64,000 nt of DNA from Streptosporangiaceae bacterium NEAU-GS5 (GTDB lineage Bacteria > Actinomycetota > Actinomycetes > Streptosporangiales > Streptosporangiaceae). The notes under the pieces were generated by a model. The model worked only from the letters and a program-made list of their open reading frames with translations. It did not search any database and was not told the origin of the DNA. Each line of letters starts with the position of its first letter. Position 1 is the stretch's first letter. A program made the translations under genes and the position numbers. Shown here in pieces: positions 15,151-24,455 of this stretch. The DNA lies in the NCBI GenBank assembly GCA_017592665.1, contig JAGFNW010000005.1, positions 1 through 64,000 on the forward strand, given 5' to 3'.

Positions 15151-18100
15151 ATGAGCGCGATCGACCACTTCAGCCCGGTGACCAGAGAGTGGTTCACGGG
15201 AGCGTTCGCCGCGCCCACGGCGGCGCAGGATGGCGCGTGGGAGTCGATCGCGCGCGGGGACAACACGCTCGTCGTGGCCCCAACGGGCTCGGGAAAGACG
15301 CTGGCCGCGTTCCTGTGGTCCCTCGATCGGCTGGCGACCACTTCACCTCCCGCGGCGCCGAAGGGCGGGGCGGGGCGGGGTGTCAAAGGGCGCGGGTGCC
15401 GGGTCGTCTATGTCTCGCCGCTGAAGGCTTTGGCGGTGGACGTCGAGCGCAATCTCCGGGCGCCGCTCACCGGGATCCGGCAGACGGCTCGGCGGCTCGG
15501 GGTCGAGGTGCCCGAGATCTCGGTCGCGATCCGGTCGGGTGACACGACCGCGGAGGATCGGCGGCGGTTCGCGACGCGGCCGTCCGACATTTTGATCACC
15601 ACGCCGGAGTCCTTGTTCCTCATCCTCACGAGCCAGGCACGTGAGGCTTTGCGCGACGTCGAGACCGTCATCGTGGACGAGGTGCACGCGGTGGCCGCGA
15701 CCAAGCGCGGCGCGCATCTCGCGCTCAGCCTCGAGCGGCTCGACGCGCTGCTGCCGCGTCCCGCACAGCGGATCGGCCTGTCGGCGACGGTGCGGCCGGT
15801 GGAGGAGGTGGCCGCGTTCCTGGGCGGCAGCCGTCCGGCGAGGGTGATCCAGCCGCCGTCGGAGAAGGTCATCGAGGTCGAAGTGATCGTGCCGATCGAG
15901 GACATGACCGAGCTCGCTCCGGTCACGCCCGCCGGCGAGGGCGAGCCGTCCGAGCATCGGCGCAGCATCTGGCCGCATGTCGAGGAGCATCTGCTCGATC
16001 TGATCGAGGCGCACCGCTCGACCATCGTGTTCGCCAACTCTCGCCGCCTGTCCGAGCGCCTGTGCGCGCGGCTCAATGAGCTGGCTTGGGAGCGGCAGGG
16101 GGGTGAGCTCGGTGCTCCCTCGGTTCCCGCGGAGGTGATGGCTCAGGCCGGGGCGACCAAAGGCGGAGCCCTCGCTGAGATCGTCCGGGCTCACCACGGG
16201 TCGGTGTCGAAGGAGGAGCGCTCGCAGATCGAGGAGGCGCTGAAGTCGGGGCGCCTGCCGGCGGTCGTCGCCACGTCCAGCCTGGAGCTGGGCATCGACA
16301 TGGGTTCGGTCGACCTGGTGGCCTGTGTGGAGGCGCCGCCGAGCGTGGCCAGCGGCCTGCAGCGGATCGGCCGGGCCGGGCACCAGGTGGGCGCCGTCTC
16401 GCGTGGAGTGATCTTCCCGAAGTACCGCGGCGACCTGGTCCAGACGGCGGTCGTGGCCGAGCGGATGAAGTCCGGCGAGATCGAGGAGATGCGCTATCCG
16501 CGCAACCCGCTCGACGTGCTCGCGCAGCAGATCGTGGCGATGACCTCGCTCGACGAGTGGACCGTCGACGAGCTGGAGGAGCTGGTCCGAAGGGCCGCGC
16601 CGTACGCGACGCTGCCGAGGTCGGCCCTGGAGGCGACGCTCGACATGCTGGCCGGGCGCTATCCGAGCGAGGAGTTCGCCGAGCTGCGCCCGCGCGTGGT
16701 GTGGGATCGGGTGACCGGCAAGCTGCAGGGCCGCCCGGGCGCGCAGCGGCTCGCGGTGACCAACGGCGGCACCATCCCCGACCGGGGGCTGTTCGGCGTG
16801 TTCCTGGTCGGCGAGAAGGCGTCGCGGGTGGGCGAGCTCGACGAGGAGATGGTCTACGAGTCGCGGGTGGGCGACGTGTTCGTCCTCGGCGCGAGCTCCT
16901 GGCGGATCGAAGACATCACCTCCGACCGGGTGCTGGTGTCCCCCGCACCTGGGCAGCCGGGCAAGCTGCCGTTCTGGCACGGCGACACGCTCGGCCGCCC
17001 GGCCGAGCTGGGCCGGGCCATCGGCGCGTTCCTCCGCGACCTGTCCAAGACCGGCCCCGCTCCGGACGCCTCCGATCCCGCGGTCGCGCGGATCAGGTCG
17101 GCCGGGCTGGACGACTTCGCGGTCGGCAATCTGCTGGCCTACGTGAACGAGCAGCGTGAGGCCACCGGCTATGTGCCGGACGACCGGACGCTGCTGGTCG
17201 AGCGCTTCCACGATGAGCTGGGCGACTGGCGCGTGGTGATCCACTCGCCCTATGGGGCGCGGGTGCACGCGCCCTGGGCGCTGGCGGTCGGGCGCCGGCT
17301 GCGCGAGCGCTACGGCTTCGACGTGCAGGCCGTGCATTCCGATGACGGCATCATCCTGCGCATCCCCGACACCGGCGGCTTCGAGAGCGAAGCGCCCACC
17401 GATGTGGCCGTGTTCGACGCCGAAGAGATCGAGCGGATCGTGACCGAGGAGCTGGGCGGCTCGGCGCTGTTCGCCTCCCGGTTCCGCGAGTGCGCGGGGC
17501 GGGCCCTGCTGCTGCCGCGCCGGATGCCGGGCCGGCGCAGCCCGCTCTGGCAGCAACGCCAGCGCGCGGCCCATCTGCTCGGCGTCGCGAGCCAATACGC
17601 GGGTTTCCCGATCGTGCTGGAGACCATGCGGGAGTGCCTGCAGGACGTGTTCGACGTCCCCGGGCTCGTGCGGCTGATGCGCGACGTCGCGGCCCGGCGG
17701 GTGCGCGTGGTCGAGGTCGAGACGTCTCAGGCCTCGCCGTTCGCCGCGTCGCTGCTGTTCAACTTCGTGGGCGCGTTCATGTACGAGGGCGATGCCCCGC
17801 TGGCCGAGCGGCGAGCCCAGGCGCTGGCCCTCGACACGGCGCTGCTGGCCGAGCTGCTGGGTCAGGCCGATCTCCGGGAGCTGCTCGACCCCGACGTGAT
17901 CGCCGAAACCGAGCGCGAGCTGGCGCGGCTCGACCGGCCGCTGCGCGACGCCGAGGATCTGTCCGATCTGCTCCGCTCCCACGGGCCGCTGCTGACCGAG
18001 GACGTGTCGATCCGCGAAGGCGATCCCGGCTGGCTCGAGGATCTGGAGCGGGCACGCCGGGCCATCCGGATCCGGATCGCAGGGGCCGATCAGTGGGCGG

Positions 18101-19764
18101 CGGTGGAGGATTCCTGGCGGCTGCGTGACGCGCTCGGTGTGCCGCTGCCGGTGGGCATTCCGCAGGAGTTTCTCGACGCCCCCGACCTCGCGGGAAACGT
18201 GCGCCCCGATCCGCTCGGCGATCTGGTGGCGCGCCATGCCCGCACCCGCGGGCCTTTCCCGGCGAGCACGGCCGCGGCCCGTTTCGGCGTGGGGGTCGCC
18301 GTGGTCGACGACACGCTGCGGCGGCTGGCGGCGACGGGCCGGGTGGTCTCCGGGGAGTTCCGGCCCGGCGGCCGGGGCGAGGAGTGGTGCGACGCCGGCG
18401 TCCTTCGCATGCTGCGCCGCAGGTCGCTGGCCCGGCTGCGGAAAGAGGTCGAGCCGGTTCCGCCGGAGGCGCTGGCGGCGTTCCTTCCGTCATGGCATGG
18501 AATTCGCGCGGAGGTCCCGAAGGCCGGCGCGCCAGGGCGGGCCATGGATGCTCTTGTCAACGCCATCGAGCGGCTGCAGGGCGCGTCGGTGCCGGCGTCG
18601 GCGCTGGAAACGCTCGTGCTGCCGGGCCGGGTCCCGGGTTATTCGACCGCTCTGCTCGACGAGTTGACGGCGTCCGGTGAGGTCATCTGGGTCGGGCAGG
18701 GATCGCTGCCCGGCGGAGACGGGTGGGTCGCGCTCTATTTCGCCGACACCGCGCCGCTGCTGCTCCCCCCGCCCGCCGAGATCACGATGACGCCCGCGCA
18801 CGATCACGTCCTCGATGTCCTGGGCGGCGGCGGCGCGTTGTTCTTCCGCGAGCTGGCGAACCGGGTCCCAGCGACGACGACAGGCCTGGACGATCAGACG
18901 CTGGCCGCGGCCTTGTGGGATCTCGTCTGGGCCGGCCGGGTGACGGGCGACACCCTCGCGCCCCTGCGGTCCGTGCTCGGCGCCGGACGGCCGGCGCATC
19001 GGCCGCCGGCCGCGCGCGGCAGGAGGCGGGCCGTCCTGCCGACCCGCAGCGGCCCGCCGACCGTGAGCGGCCGGTGGTGGCTGCTGCCCTCCCCTTCGAC
19101 GGACGGCACCCAGCGCGCCCAGGCGCAGGCCGAGGTGCTTCTCGAACGGCATGGTGTGGTGACCCGGGGCGGGGTCACGGCCGAGCGGCTGCCGGGCGGG
19201 TTCTCGGCCGTCTATCAGGTCTTGCGGGCTTTCGAGGAGAGCGGGCGCTGCCGGCGTGGCTACTTCGTCGAAGGGCTTGGCGGAGCGCAGTTCGCGCTTC
19301 CGGGAGCGGTCGATCGGATGCGCGCCCAGGCGTCGCCCACCGGGGCCGAGCCGGCGGCATGGGCCGACGTGGTCGCGGGGCGGGGCGGGCGGCGGGATCG
19401 GAATGTAGTGGTCTTGGCCGCTGCCGATCCTGCCAATCCTTATGGCGCGGCTCTTCCGTGGCCCGACCGGCCGGGTGAGGTGACGCACAAGCCGGGCCGG
19501 AAGGCCGGCTCGCTCGTCGTGATCGTCGATGGTCGTCTCGTCCTCTATGTCGAGCGCGGTGGGCGCACCCTGCTCTCGTTCGGCGAGGAGGAGGATCTTC
19601 GTCCCGCGGTCGAGGCGCTGGCCCGGGCCGTTCGGGAGGGCGCCCTTGGCAAGCTCACGGTCGAGCGCGCCGATGGGGCGTCGATCGCCGACAGCCCTCT
19701 TGGGCGGGCGCTGGAGGAGGCCGGCTTCCATCCGACGCCCCGCGGGCTCCGGCTCCGTTCGTAA
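15151..19764 (+). CDS. lhr: Lhr-type large DNA helicase
   Basis: Lhr is a superfamily 2, 3'-to-5' ATP-dependent helicase linked to DNA repair. The 1537-residue protein has Walker A APTGSGKT (about residue 44), the DEVH box in VIVDEVHAV (about 175), the SAT motif (GLSATVRPVEE), and motif VI in QRIGRAGHQVG (about 405). The winged-helix and beta-barrel Lhr-core domains follow, then the long C-terminal domain found in full-length Lhr. A GGGGGAG lies seven bases before the ATG. Length matches mycobacterial Lhr. A PafBC-like promoter lies just upstream. It is convergent with the ROK regulator gene. Confidence 0.95.
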   Translation: MSAIDHFSPVTREWFTGAFAAPTAAQDGAWESIARGDNTLVVAPTGSGKTLAAFLWSLDRLATTSPPAAPKGGAGRGVKGRGCRVVYVSPLKALAVDVERNLRAPLTGIRQTARRLGVEVPEISVAIRSGDTTAEDRRRFATRPSDILITTPESLFLILTSQAREALRDVETVIVDEVHAVAATKRGAHLALSLERLDALLPRPAQRIGLSATVRPVEEVAAFLGGSRPARVIQPPSEKVIEVEVIVPIEDMTELAPVTPAGEGEPSEHRRSIWPHVEEHLLDLIEAHRSTIVFANSRRLSERLCARLNELAWERQGGELGAPSVPAEVMAQAGATKGGALAEIVRAHHGSVSKEERSQIEEALKSGRLPAVVATSSLELGIDMGSVDLVACVEAPPSVASGLQRIGRAGHQVGAVSRGVIFPKYRGDLVQTAVVAERMKSGEIEEMRYPRNPLDVLAQQIVAMTSLDEWTVDELEELVRRAAPYATLPRSALEATLDMLAGRYPSEEFAELRPRVVWDRVTGKLQGRPGAQRLAVTNGGTIPDRGLFGVFLVGEKASRVGELDEEMVYESRVGDVFVLGASSWRIEDITSDRVLVSPAPGQPGKLPFWHGDTLGRPAELGRAIGAFLRDLSKTGPAPDASDPAVARIRSAGLDDFAVGNLLAYVNEQREATGYVPDDRTLLVERFHDELGDWRVVIHSPYGARVHAPWALAVGRRLRERYGFDVQAVHSDDGIILRIPDTGGFESEAPTDVAVFDAEEIERIVTEELGGSALFASRFRECAGRALLLPRRMPGRRSPLWQQRQRAAHLLGVASQYAGFPIVLETMRECLQDVFDVPGLVRLMRDVAARRVRVVEVETSQASPFAASLLFNFVGAFMYEGDAPLAERRAQALALDTALLAELLGQADLRELLDPDVIAETERELARLDRPLRDAEDLSDLLRSHGPLLTEDVSIREGDPGWLEDLERARRAIRIRIAGADQWAAVEDSWRLRDALGVPLPVGIPQEFLDAPDLAGNVRPDPLGDLVARHARTRGPFPASTAAARFGVGVAVVDDTLRRLAATGRVVSGEFRPGGRGEEWCDAGVLRMLRRRSLARLRKEVEPVPPEALAAFLPSWHGIRAEVPKAGAPGRAMDALVNAIERLQGASVPASALETLVLPGRVPGYSTALLDELTASGEVIWVGQGSLPGGDGWVALYFADTAPLLLPPPAEITMTPAHDHVLDVLGGGGALFFRELANRVPATTTGLDDQTLAAALWDLVWAGRVTGDTLAPLRSVLGAGRPAHRPPAARGRRRAVLPTRSGPPTVSGRWWLLPSPSTDGTQRAQAQAEVLLERHGVVTRGGVTAERLPGGFSAVYQVLRAFEESGRCRRGYFVEGLGGAQFALPGAVDRMRAQASPTGAEPAAWADVVAGRGGRRDRNVVVLAAADPANPYGAALPWPDRPGEVTHKPGRKAGSLVVIVDGRLVLYVERGGRTLLSFGEEEDLRPAVEALARAVREGALGKLTVERADGASIADSPLGRALEEAGFHPTPRGLRLRS

Positions 19765-19897
19765 AGGCGCCCTATTCCTGGAAGGCGTCCCGCTCCCCCA
19801 AGGCGCCCGTTCTCCCAAGGCGCCCGTTCCCCAAGGCCCCCTGTTCTCCCAAGGCGCCCCGTTCCCCCAAGCCGCCCCTGTTCGCAAGCGCTCCGGG
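19764..19897. repeat. 17-18-bp AAGGCGCCC tandem array
   Basis: Seven to eight units of the form AAGGCGCCCGTTCYCCC run from the lhr stop codon to the ROK stop codon and fill the whole 133-base convergent gap. Units vary between 16 and 18 bases and by point changes. No gene is seen here. Confidence 0.85.
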
Positions 19898-21061
19898 CTA
19901 GACGGTGTCGGAGAAGACCTCGTCGCGGGCGTTCTCCAAGGCCGCGACGAGGGCTCCGCGGAGCACGGGGTTTCCCGCGACCTCGGTCACGGCGACCCTC
20001 GGCTGACTGGGACATACGCGCGCGACGGCCTGCTCGACCCGCCAGGCCAGTTGATCTCCCCCCGCCCGCCCCACGTCCCCGCTGAGCACGATCAGCCCGG
20101 GATCCAGGACCACGGCGACCGCCGCGACCCCGACCGCCAGCCGCCCGGCGAGTTCATCGAGAAACCCCTCGTTCGAGGTGGCGACAGCCGTACGGACCAG
20201 GTCGGAGACCGGGACATCGGTGCGGAGGCCGTGCGCGGAGGCCAGCCGGGCGAGGGCCTGACCACCCACGAGCCGCTGGAATGAGCCGGACTGCGGGTCG
20301 GCGACGCCGCGCGGCAGCGGCTCACCGGGCACCGGCAGCCATCCGATCTCCCCGGCGCCGCCGGTGATGCCCCGGTGGAGGCGTCCGCCCAGCATGACCC
20401 CGAGGCCCTGGCCGACCCCGGCCCACACGATGACGAAGTCGTCCTGCCCCTGCGCCGCTCCATATGTCTGTTCCGCCAGTGCGGCCAGGTTCACGTCGTT
20501 CTCGATCACGACCTGCTGCCCGAGGCTGGTACGCAGCGCCGCCAGCACACCCACGTGCCATTCCGGCAGATCGAAGGAGAACCGGACATCTCCGCTGCGC
20601 GGGTCGACGACGCCGCGCGTCCCGATCACGAACGACCGCAACCGCGACATGGCCACGTTCGCCGTCTCGCACGCCCGCAACACGGCGTTGTGCACGATTT
20701 TTACGGGATCCTGGCCGTCGCTTGGGTCCACCATTACTTCCGCGATGGTCTCCCCTGTGATGTCCGCCACAGCGGCCGTGACCTGGTCGGGCAGGACGTC
20801 GAGACCGGCGACGTACGCACTGTCCGGATTCACCGCGTACAGCGCCGCATTCGGTCCGCGACCGCCGGCGCGCTCGCCCGCTGCCGCCACAAGGCCGCGC
20901 TCCTCGAGTCTGGCCAGGAGTTGCCCAGCCGTTACCTTAGAGAGACCTGTATGTTCTCCCAGCTCAGCACGGGTGAGCGGGCCCTGTGACAGGAGGAGCT
21001 CCAATGCCGCCCGATCGTTCATCCGGCGTAGCAGCCGGGGCGTTCCCGGTCGTGGTGACAA
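19898..21061 (-). CDS. ROK family transcriptional repressor (first paralogue)
   Basis: This 387-residue repressor has an N-terminal winged helix (LTRAELGEHTGLSKVTAGQL, residues about 30-50) and a C-terminal sugar-kinase-like ROK domain. The start is a TTG at 21061: a GGGGAGG lies nine bases upstream, and the resulting N-terminus aligns with the paralogue at 25899. The ROK domain probably senses the sugar brought in by the divergent ABC operon (GlcNAc or chitobiose). Autorepression and operon repression through the 21101-21123 operator are inferred from the divergent layout. Confidence 0.88.
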   Translation of the reverse strand: MSPRPGTPRLLRRMNDRAALELLLSQGPLTRAELGEHTGLSKVTAGQLLARLEERGLVAAAGERAGGRGPNAALYAVNPDSAYVAGLDVLPDQVTAAVADITGETIAEVMVDPSDGQDPVKIVHNAVLRACETANVAMSRLRSFVIGTRGVVDPRSGDVRFSFDLPEWHVGVLAALRTSLGQQVVIENDVNLAALAEQTYGAAQGQDDFVIVWAGVGQGLGVMLGGRLHRGITGGAGEIGWLPVPGEPLPRGVADPQSGSFQRLVGGQALARLASAHGLRTDVPVSDLVRTAVATSNEGFLDELAGRLAVGVAAVAVVLDPGLIVLSGDVGRAGGDQLAWRVEQAVARVCPSQPRVAVTEVAGNPVLRGALVAALENARDEVFSDTV

Positions 21062-21100
21062 CTAGGACGCCTCCCCTCTCGTCACGATCCGCTAACACGG

Positions 21101-21123
21101 GTTTCTTTTAAGAAAGTTTCTTG
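21101..21123. promoter_or_regulatory. Candidate ROK operator in the divergent promoter
   Basis: AAGAAAGTTTCTT (21110-21122) is a perfect 6-1-6 inverted repeat, and an overlapping TTCTT-TT-AAGAA lies just before it. The block is AT-rich amid GC-rich DNA, between the ROK gene and the sugar transporter. An 11-of-13 match lies upstream of the second ROK gene. Confidence 0.65.
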
Positions 21124-21220
21124 TTAGTTTAGCGGCAGTCATCCCGAAGGCAAGTGATCAAGCAATCGGGTTGCCACAAGCCGGCGCGGCTCGCCGACCC
21201 CCAGAACGGGAGAAAACACA

Positions 21221-22552
21221 GTGAAGATCGCAAAGATTGCGGCCGCTACGACTGCGACCGCTGCTCTGGCCCTGGGCCTGGCCGCCTGTTCGTCCAGCTC
21301 CGGCAACGAGGGCGCGTCGTCGGCCCCCAGCGCCGCCCCCGCGTCGAGCGGTCCCAAGTTCGCCGGTCAGACGCTCACCGTGTGGCGCCTCGGCGACAGC
21401 AACGACCCGTCGCAGAAGTACATGGACGACCTGAACGCCGCCTTCAAGGCCGAGACGGGCGCCGACGTCAAGCTCGAGTGGATCCCGTGGCCGCAGGTCA
21501 ACGACAAGTTCACGGCCGCGGCGGCCGGCGGCGCCGGCCCTGACGTCACCGAGATCGGCAACGACCAGGTCCCGCTGTGGCAGAGCCAGGACGCGCTGGC
21601 CCCCGTCACCTCCGTCTTCGCCGACGGCGACCAGGCTCAGATCCCCGCCAACGTGAAGTCGCTGGAGACCATCGACGGCGAGACCTACGCCGTGCCGTGG
21701 GGCGCCGGCACCCGCGCCGTCCTCTACCGCAAGGACTGGTTCGACAAGCTCGGCATCGAGGTTCCCAAGACCTGGGACGAAGTCGTCGCCGCGGCCAAGA
21801 AGATCCAGGACAAGTACGGCAAGGACGTCGACGGCTTCGCCTTCAACGGCGGCTCGGACGCCAACCACCTGCTCGGCTCGATGGTGTGGGCCAACGGCGG
21901 CGACTACGCCAAGAAGGACGGCGGCAAGTGGGTCGGCACGCTGACCGACCCGGCGTTCAAGGCCGGCTTCGAGCAGTACACGGGCCTGGTGACCGGCGGC
22001 CTGTCCAGCAAGTCCCGCCTCACCCAGAACTCGGTGGACATCTCGACCCGCTTCGCCAACAGCAAGGTCGGCATGTACCTGACCGCCTCGTGGGACATCC
22101 CCGCGATCGAGAAGAACAGTAAGGGCAAGGTGAAGGCCGACCAGCTGGCCTTCTTCCCGCTGCCCGACAAGAACGGCAAGCCCGCCCCGGCGTTCTTCGG
22201 CGGCAACGACATCGCGGTCTGGGGTTCGACCAAGAACGCCGAGCTCGCCACCGCGTACGTGAAGATGGCCACCAACCACCAGTGGGGTGACCGCTACGCC
22301 AAGGACGGCGGCCTGCTGCCGATCTACCCCGACACCCTGTCGGCGCTGTCCAGCGACCCGGCCCAGGCGCCGTTCGCGGCGGCCTTCGCCAGCGCGCACG
22401 CCTTCCCGAACAGCCCCAACTGGACCGAGGTCGGCGAGACCAAGGCCCTCCTGCAGAACGCAGCCCGCTCGGTGATCGAGGGCAAGGCCTCCGCCGATGA
22501 GGCTCTCGCCAAGGCCAACACCGAGCTCGAATCGATCCTGAACCAGCAGTAA
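21221..22552 (+). CDS. Sugar ABC transporter binding lipoprotein (chitobiose/GlcNAc type)
   Basis: A 443-residue family 1 solute-binding lipoprotein with signal MKIAKIAAATTATAALALGL and lipobox LAAC, followed by a Ser/Gly/Ala linker. The body resembles DasA/NgcE-like receptors (LTVWRLGDSNDPSQKYMDDL, GPDVTEIGND, YAVPWGAGTRAVLYRKDWF). The GTG at 21221 has GGGAG nine bases upstream. It is the first gene of a four-gene unit with two permeases and a GH3 hexosaminidase, which points to chitin- or cell-wall-derived amino sugars. No ATPase is encoded here; a shared MsiK-like ATPase elsewhere is expected. Confidence 0.85.
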   Translation: MKIAKIAAATTATAALALGLAACSSSSGNEGASSAPSAAPASSGPKFAGQTLTVWRLGDSNDPSQKYMDDLNAAFKAETGADVKLEWIPWPQVNDKFTAAAAGGAGPDVTEIGNDQVPLWQSQDALAPVTSVFADGDQAQIPANVKSLETIDGETYAVPWGAGTRAVLYRKDWFDKLGIEVPKTWDEVVAAAKKIQDKYGKDVDGFAFNGGSDANHLLGSMVWANGGDYAKKDGGKWVGTLTDPAFKAGFEQYTGLVTGGLSSKSRLTQNSVDISTRFANSKVGMYLTASWDIPAIEKNSKGKVKADQLAFFPLPDKNGKPAPAFFGGNDIAVWGSTKNAELATAYVKMATNHQWGDRYAKDGGLLPIYPDTLSALSSDPAQAPFAAAFASAHAFPNSPNWTEVGETKALLQNAARSVIEGKASADEALAKANTELESILNQQ

Positions 22553-22554
22553 CC

Positions 22555-23562
22555 ATGACGCACACGTCAACGGTCTCCCGGAGCGGCGGGCGCCTGTCCG
22601 CCGCGCCGGGGACCCCCCGCCGACGGTCGAAGGCCAGCGGGATGCCGGGCTGGCTCATCCCGTACGCGCTGCTCATCCCGGGTCTCGTGGTCATCGCCGG
22701 ACTGCTGCTCTATCCGATGTACCAGGTCATCGTCATCTCCTTCCAGAAGGTGGGCCTGGTCCAGATCAGCGGCAAGAAGCCGGCCACCTGGGTCGGCTGG
22801 AACAACTACAACAACATCTTCGACAACGACGTCTTCTGGTCCTCGCTCCGCAACACGGTGCTGTTCGCCGTGGTCGCGGTCACCCTCACGCTGGTCCTGG
22901 GCACGGCCGTGGGCGTCCTGCTCAACCGGCTCAACGGCAAGATGTCGACCTTCCTGATCATCGGGATCATGTCCGCGTGGGCGGTCCCCCCGGTGGCGCA
23001 GGGCGTGATCTGGAAGTGGCTGTTCGACGCGGACGCCGGCGTCGTCAACTGGGTGCTCAACCTGCTTCCCGACGGCCTTTCCAACCTGGTGTTCGGCCGG
23101 GCCGACTGGAGCGGCCAGCCCTGGCTGAACGACGCGTGGACCATCTACGTGGCGCTCACCATCACCGTCGTGTGGGCCGGGTTCCCGTTCATCGCGGTGT
23201 CGGTGCTCGCGGGCCTGAAGGGCATCCCGCTGGAGCTCTACGAAGCGGCCAAGGTCGACGGCGCGCGGGCTTGGAAGACGTTCCGGCGGATCACGCTGCC
23301 GCTGCTGAAGCCGGTGTTCGCGGTCCTCGTGGTGCTGTCGATCATCTGGGACTTCAAGGTTTTCAGCCAGCTGTACGTGCTGATGAGCGGCCCGACCAAC
23401 CCCGACGCCTACAACCTGTCGATGTACTCGGTCGCCGAGGCGTTCAAGGCTCCGCCCAAGATGGGCAACGGCGCCGCGATCGCCGTGGTGCTCACCGTGA
23501 TCCTGCTGGTCATCACGTCCGTGTACGTCCGGCAGATCATCAAGCAAGAGGAGATGGGATGA
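22555..23562 (+). CDS. Sugar ABC transporter permease (MalF type)
   Basis: A 335-residue membrane protein of the MalF/DasB group with six or so hydrophobic helices. Its cytoplasmic EAA loop reads LYEAAKVDGARAWKTFRRIT (about residues 225-244). It starts two bases after the binding-protein stop and overlaps the next permease by ATGA, so the genes are co-translated. It forms a heterodimeric channel with the following gene. The N-terminal 35 residues are basic, as usual for the cytoplasmic end. Confidence 0.9.
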   Translation: MTHTSTVSRSGGRLSAAPGTPRRRSKASGMPGWLIPYALLIPGLVVIAGLLLYPMYQVIVISFQKVGLVQISGKKPATWVGWNNYNNIFDNDVFWSSLRNTVLFAVVAVTLTLVLGTAVGVLLNRLNGKMSTFLIIGIMSAWAVPPVAQGVIWKWLFDADAGVVNWVLNLLPDGLSNLVFGRADWSGQPWLNDAWTIYVALTITVVWAGFPFIAVSVLAGLKGIPLELYEAAKVDGARAWKTFRRITLPLLKPVFAVLVVLSIIWDFKVFSQLYVLMSGPTNPDAYNLSMYSVAEAFKAPPKMGNGAAIAVVLTVILLVITSVYVRQIIKQEEMG

Positions 23563-24410
23563 CCCCGCTAGCGCGGAAGCGCCTCGGCGTCGTGGCGGTC
23601 AACGCCATCGCGGTCCTGGTCTTCCTGTTCGCCGTGTTCCCCGTCTACTGGATGGTCTCGGCGGGGTTCAAGGAGAACGACCAGATCTTCACGACCGAGT
23701 TCATCCCGTTTCCCACGCACTTCACCTTCGACCACTTCGCGCGGGTGTTCACCGACGGCGTGGCGGGCCACTCGATCTGGCTCTACATGAAGAACAGCGC
23801 CATCGTGGCGCTGGGCACGGTCCTGATCGGCTCCATGTTCGCGCTGCTGTCGGCCACCGCGATCGCCCGCTTCCGGTTCAGGGGGCGTGCCGGGTTCCTC
23901 ATCGTGCTCCTGGTCGTCCAGATGATCCCCGCCGAGGCGCTGCTCATCCCGCTGTTCCTGATGGTCAAACGGCTCGGCCTCTATGACCACCTGGCCAGCC
24001 TGATCGTGGTCCACGTGGCGCTCACCCTGCCGTTCGGCGTGTGGATGCTGCGCACGTTCGTCGCGGCCGTGCCGAAGACGCTGGAGGAGGCCGCCTGGAT
24101 CGATGGGGCGAGCCGGATGACCACATTCTGGAAGGTGCTCTTCCCCCTGGTCGCGCCGGGGCTCGTGGCCACCAGCATCTTCTCGTTCATCACCGCCTGG
24201 AACGACCTGATCATGGCGCTCTACCTGATGAACGACCCCACCGGCTACACCATGCCGGTGGCCTTGCAGTACTTCTTCGGCCAGAAGGGCACCGACTGGG
24301 GCGCCATCATGGCGGGCTCGACGCTGATGACGATCCCCGTGGTCGTGTTCTTCCTGCTGGTGCAGCGGCGCATGGTCTCCGGCCTGGTCGCCGGCGCCGT
24401 CAAGGGCTGA
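23559..24410 (+). CDS. Sugar ABC transporter permease (MalG type)
   Basis: A 283-residue permease of the MalG/DasC group. The ATG at 23559 overlaps the previous stop and gives a normal N-terminus (MTPLARKRLGVVAVNAIAVL); the open frame extends upstream but that part is not this gene. The EAA loop is EEAAWIDGASRMTTFWKVLF (about residues 178-197). With the preceding gene it forms the membrane channel of the amino-sugar importer. Confidence 0.9.
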   Translation: MTPLARKRLGVVAVNAIAVLVFLFAVFPVYWMVSAGFKENDQIFTTEFIPFPTHFTFDHFARVFTDGVAGHSIWLYMKNSAIVALGTVLIGSMFALLSATAIARFRFRGRAGFLIVLLVVQMIPAEALLIPLFLMVKRLGLYDHLASLIVVHVALTLPFGVWMLRTFVAAVPKTLEEAAWIDGASRMTTFWKVLFPLVAPGLVATSIFSFITAWNDLIMALYLMNDPTGYTMPVALQYFFGQKGTDWGAIMAGSTLMTIPVVVFFLLVQRRMVSGLVAGAVKG

Positions 24411-24455
24411 CCGGCCACTCACTCGAATACACATCTGACAGGAGTTCATTTCGCC

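Noticed and set aside
15343-18237. 964-codon open frame on the minus strand
   Set aside because: It lies fully inside lhr on the opposite strand; codon bias and motifs support lhr.
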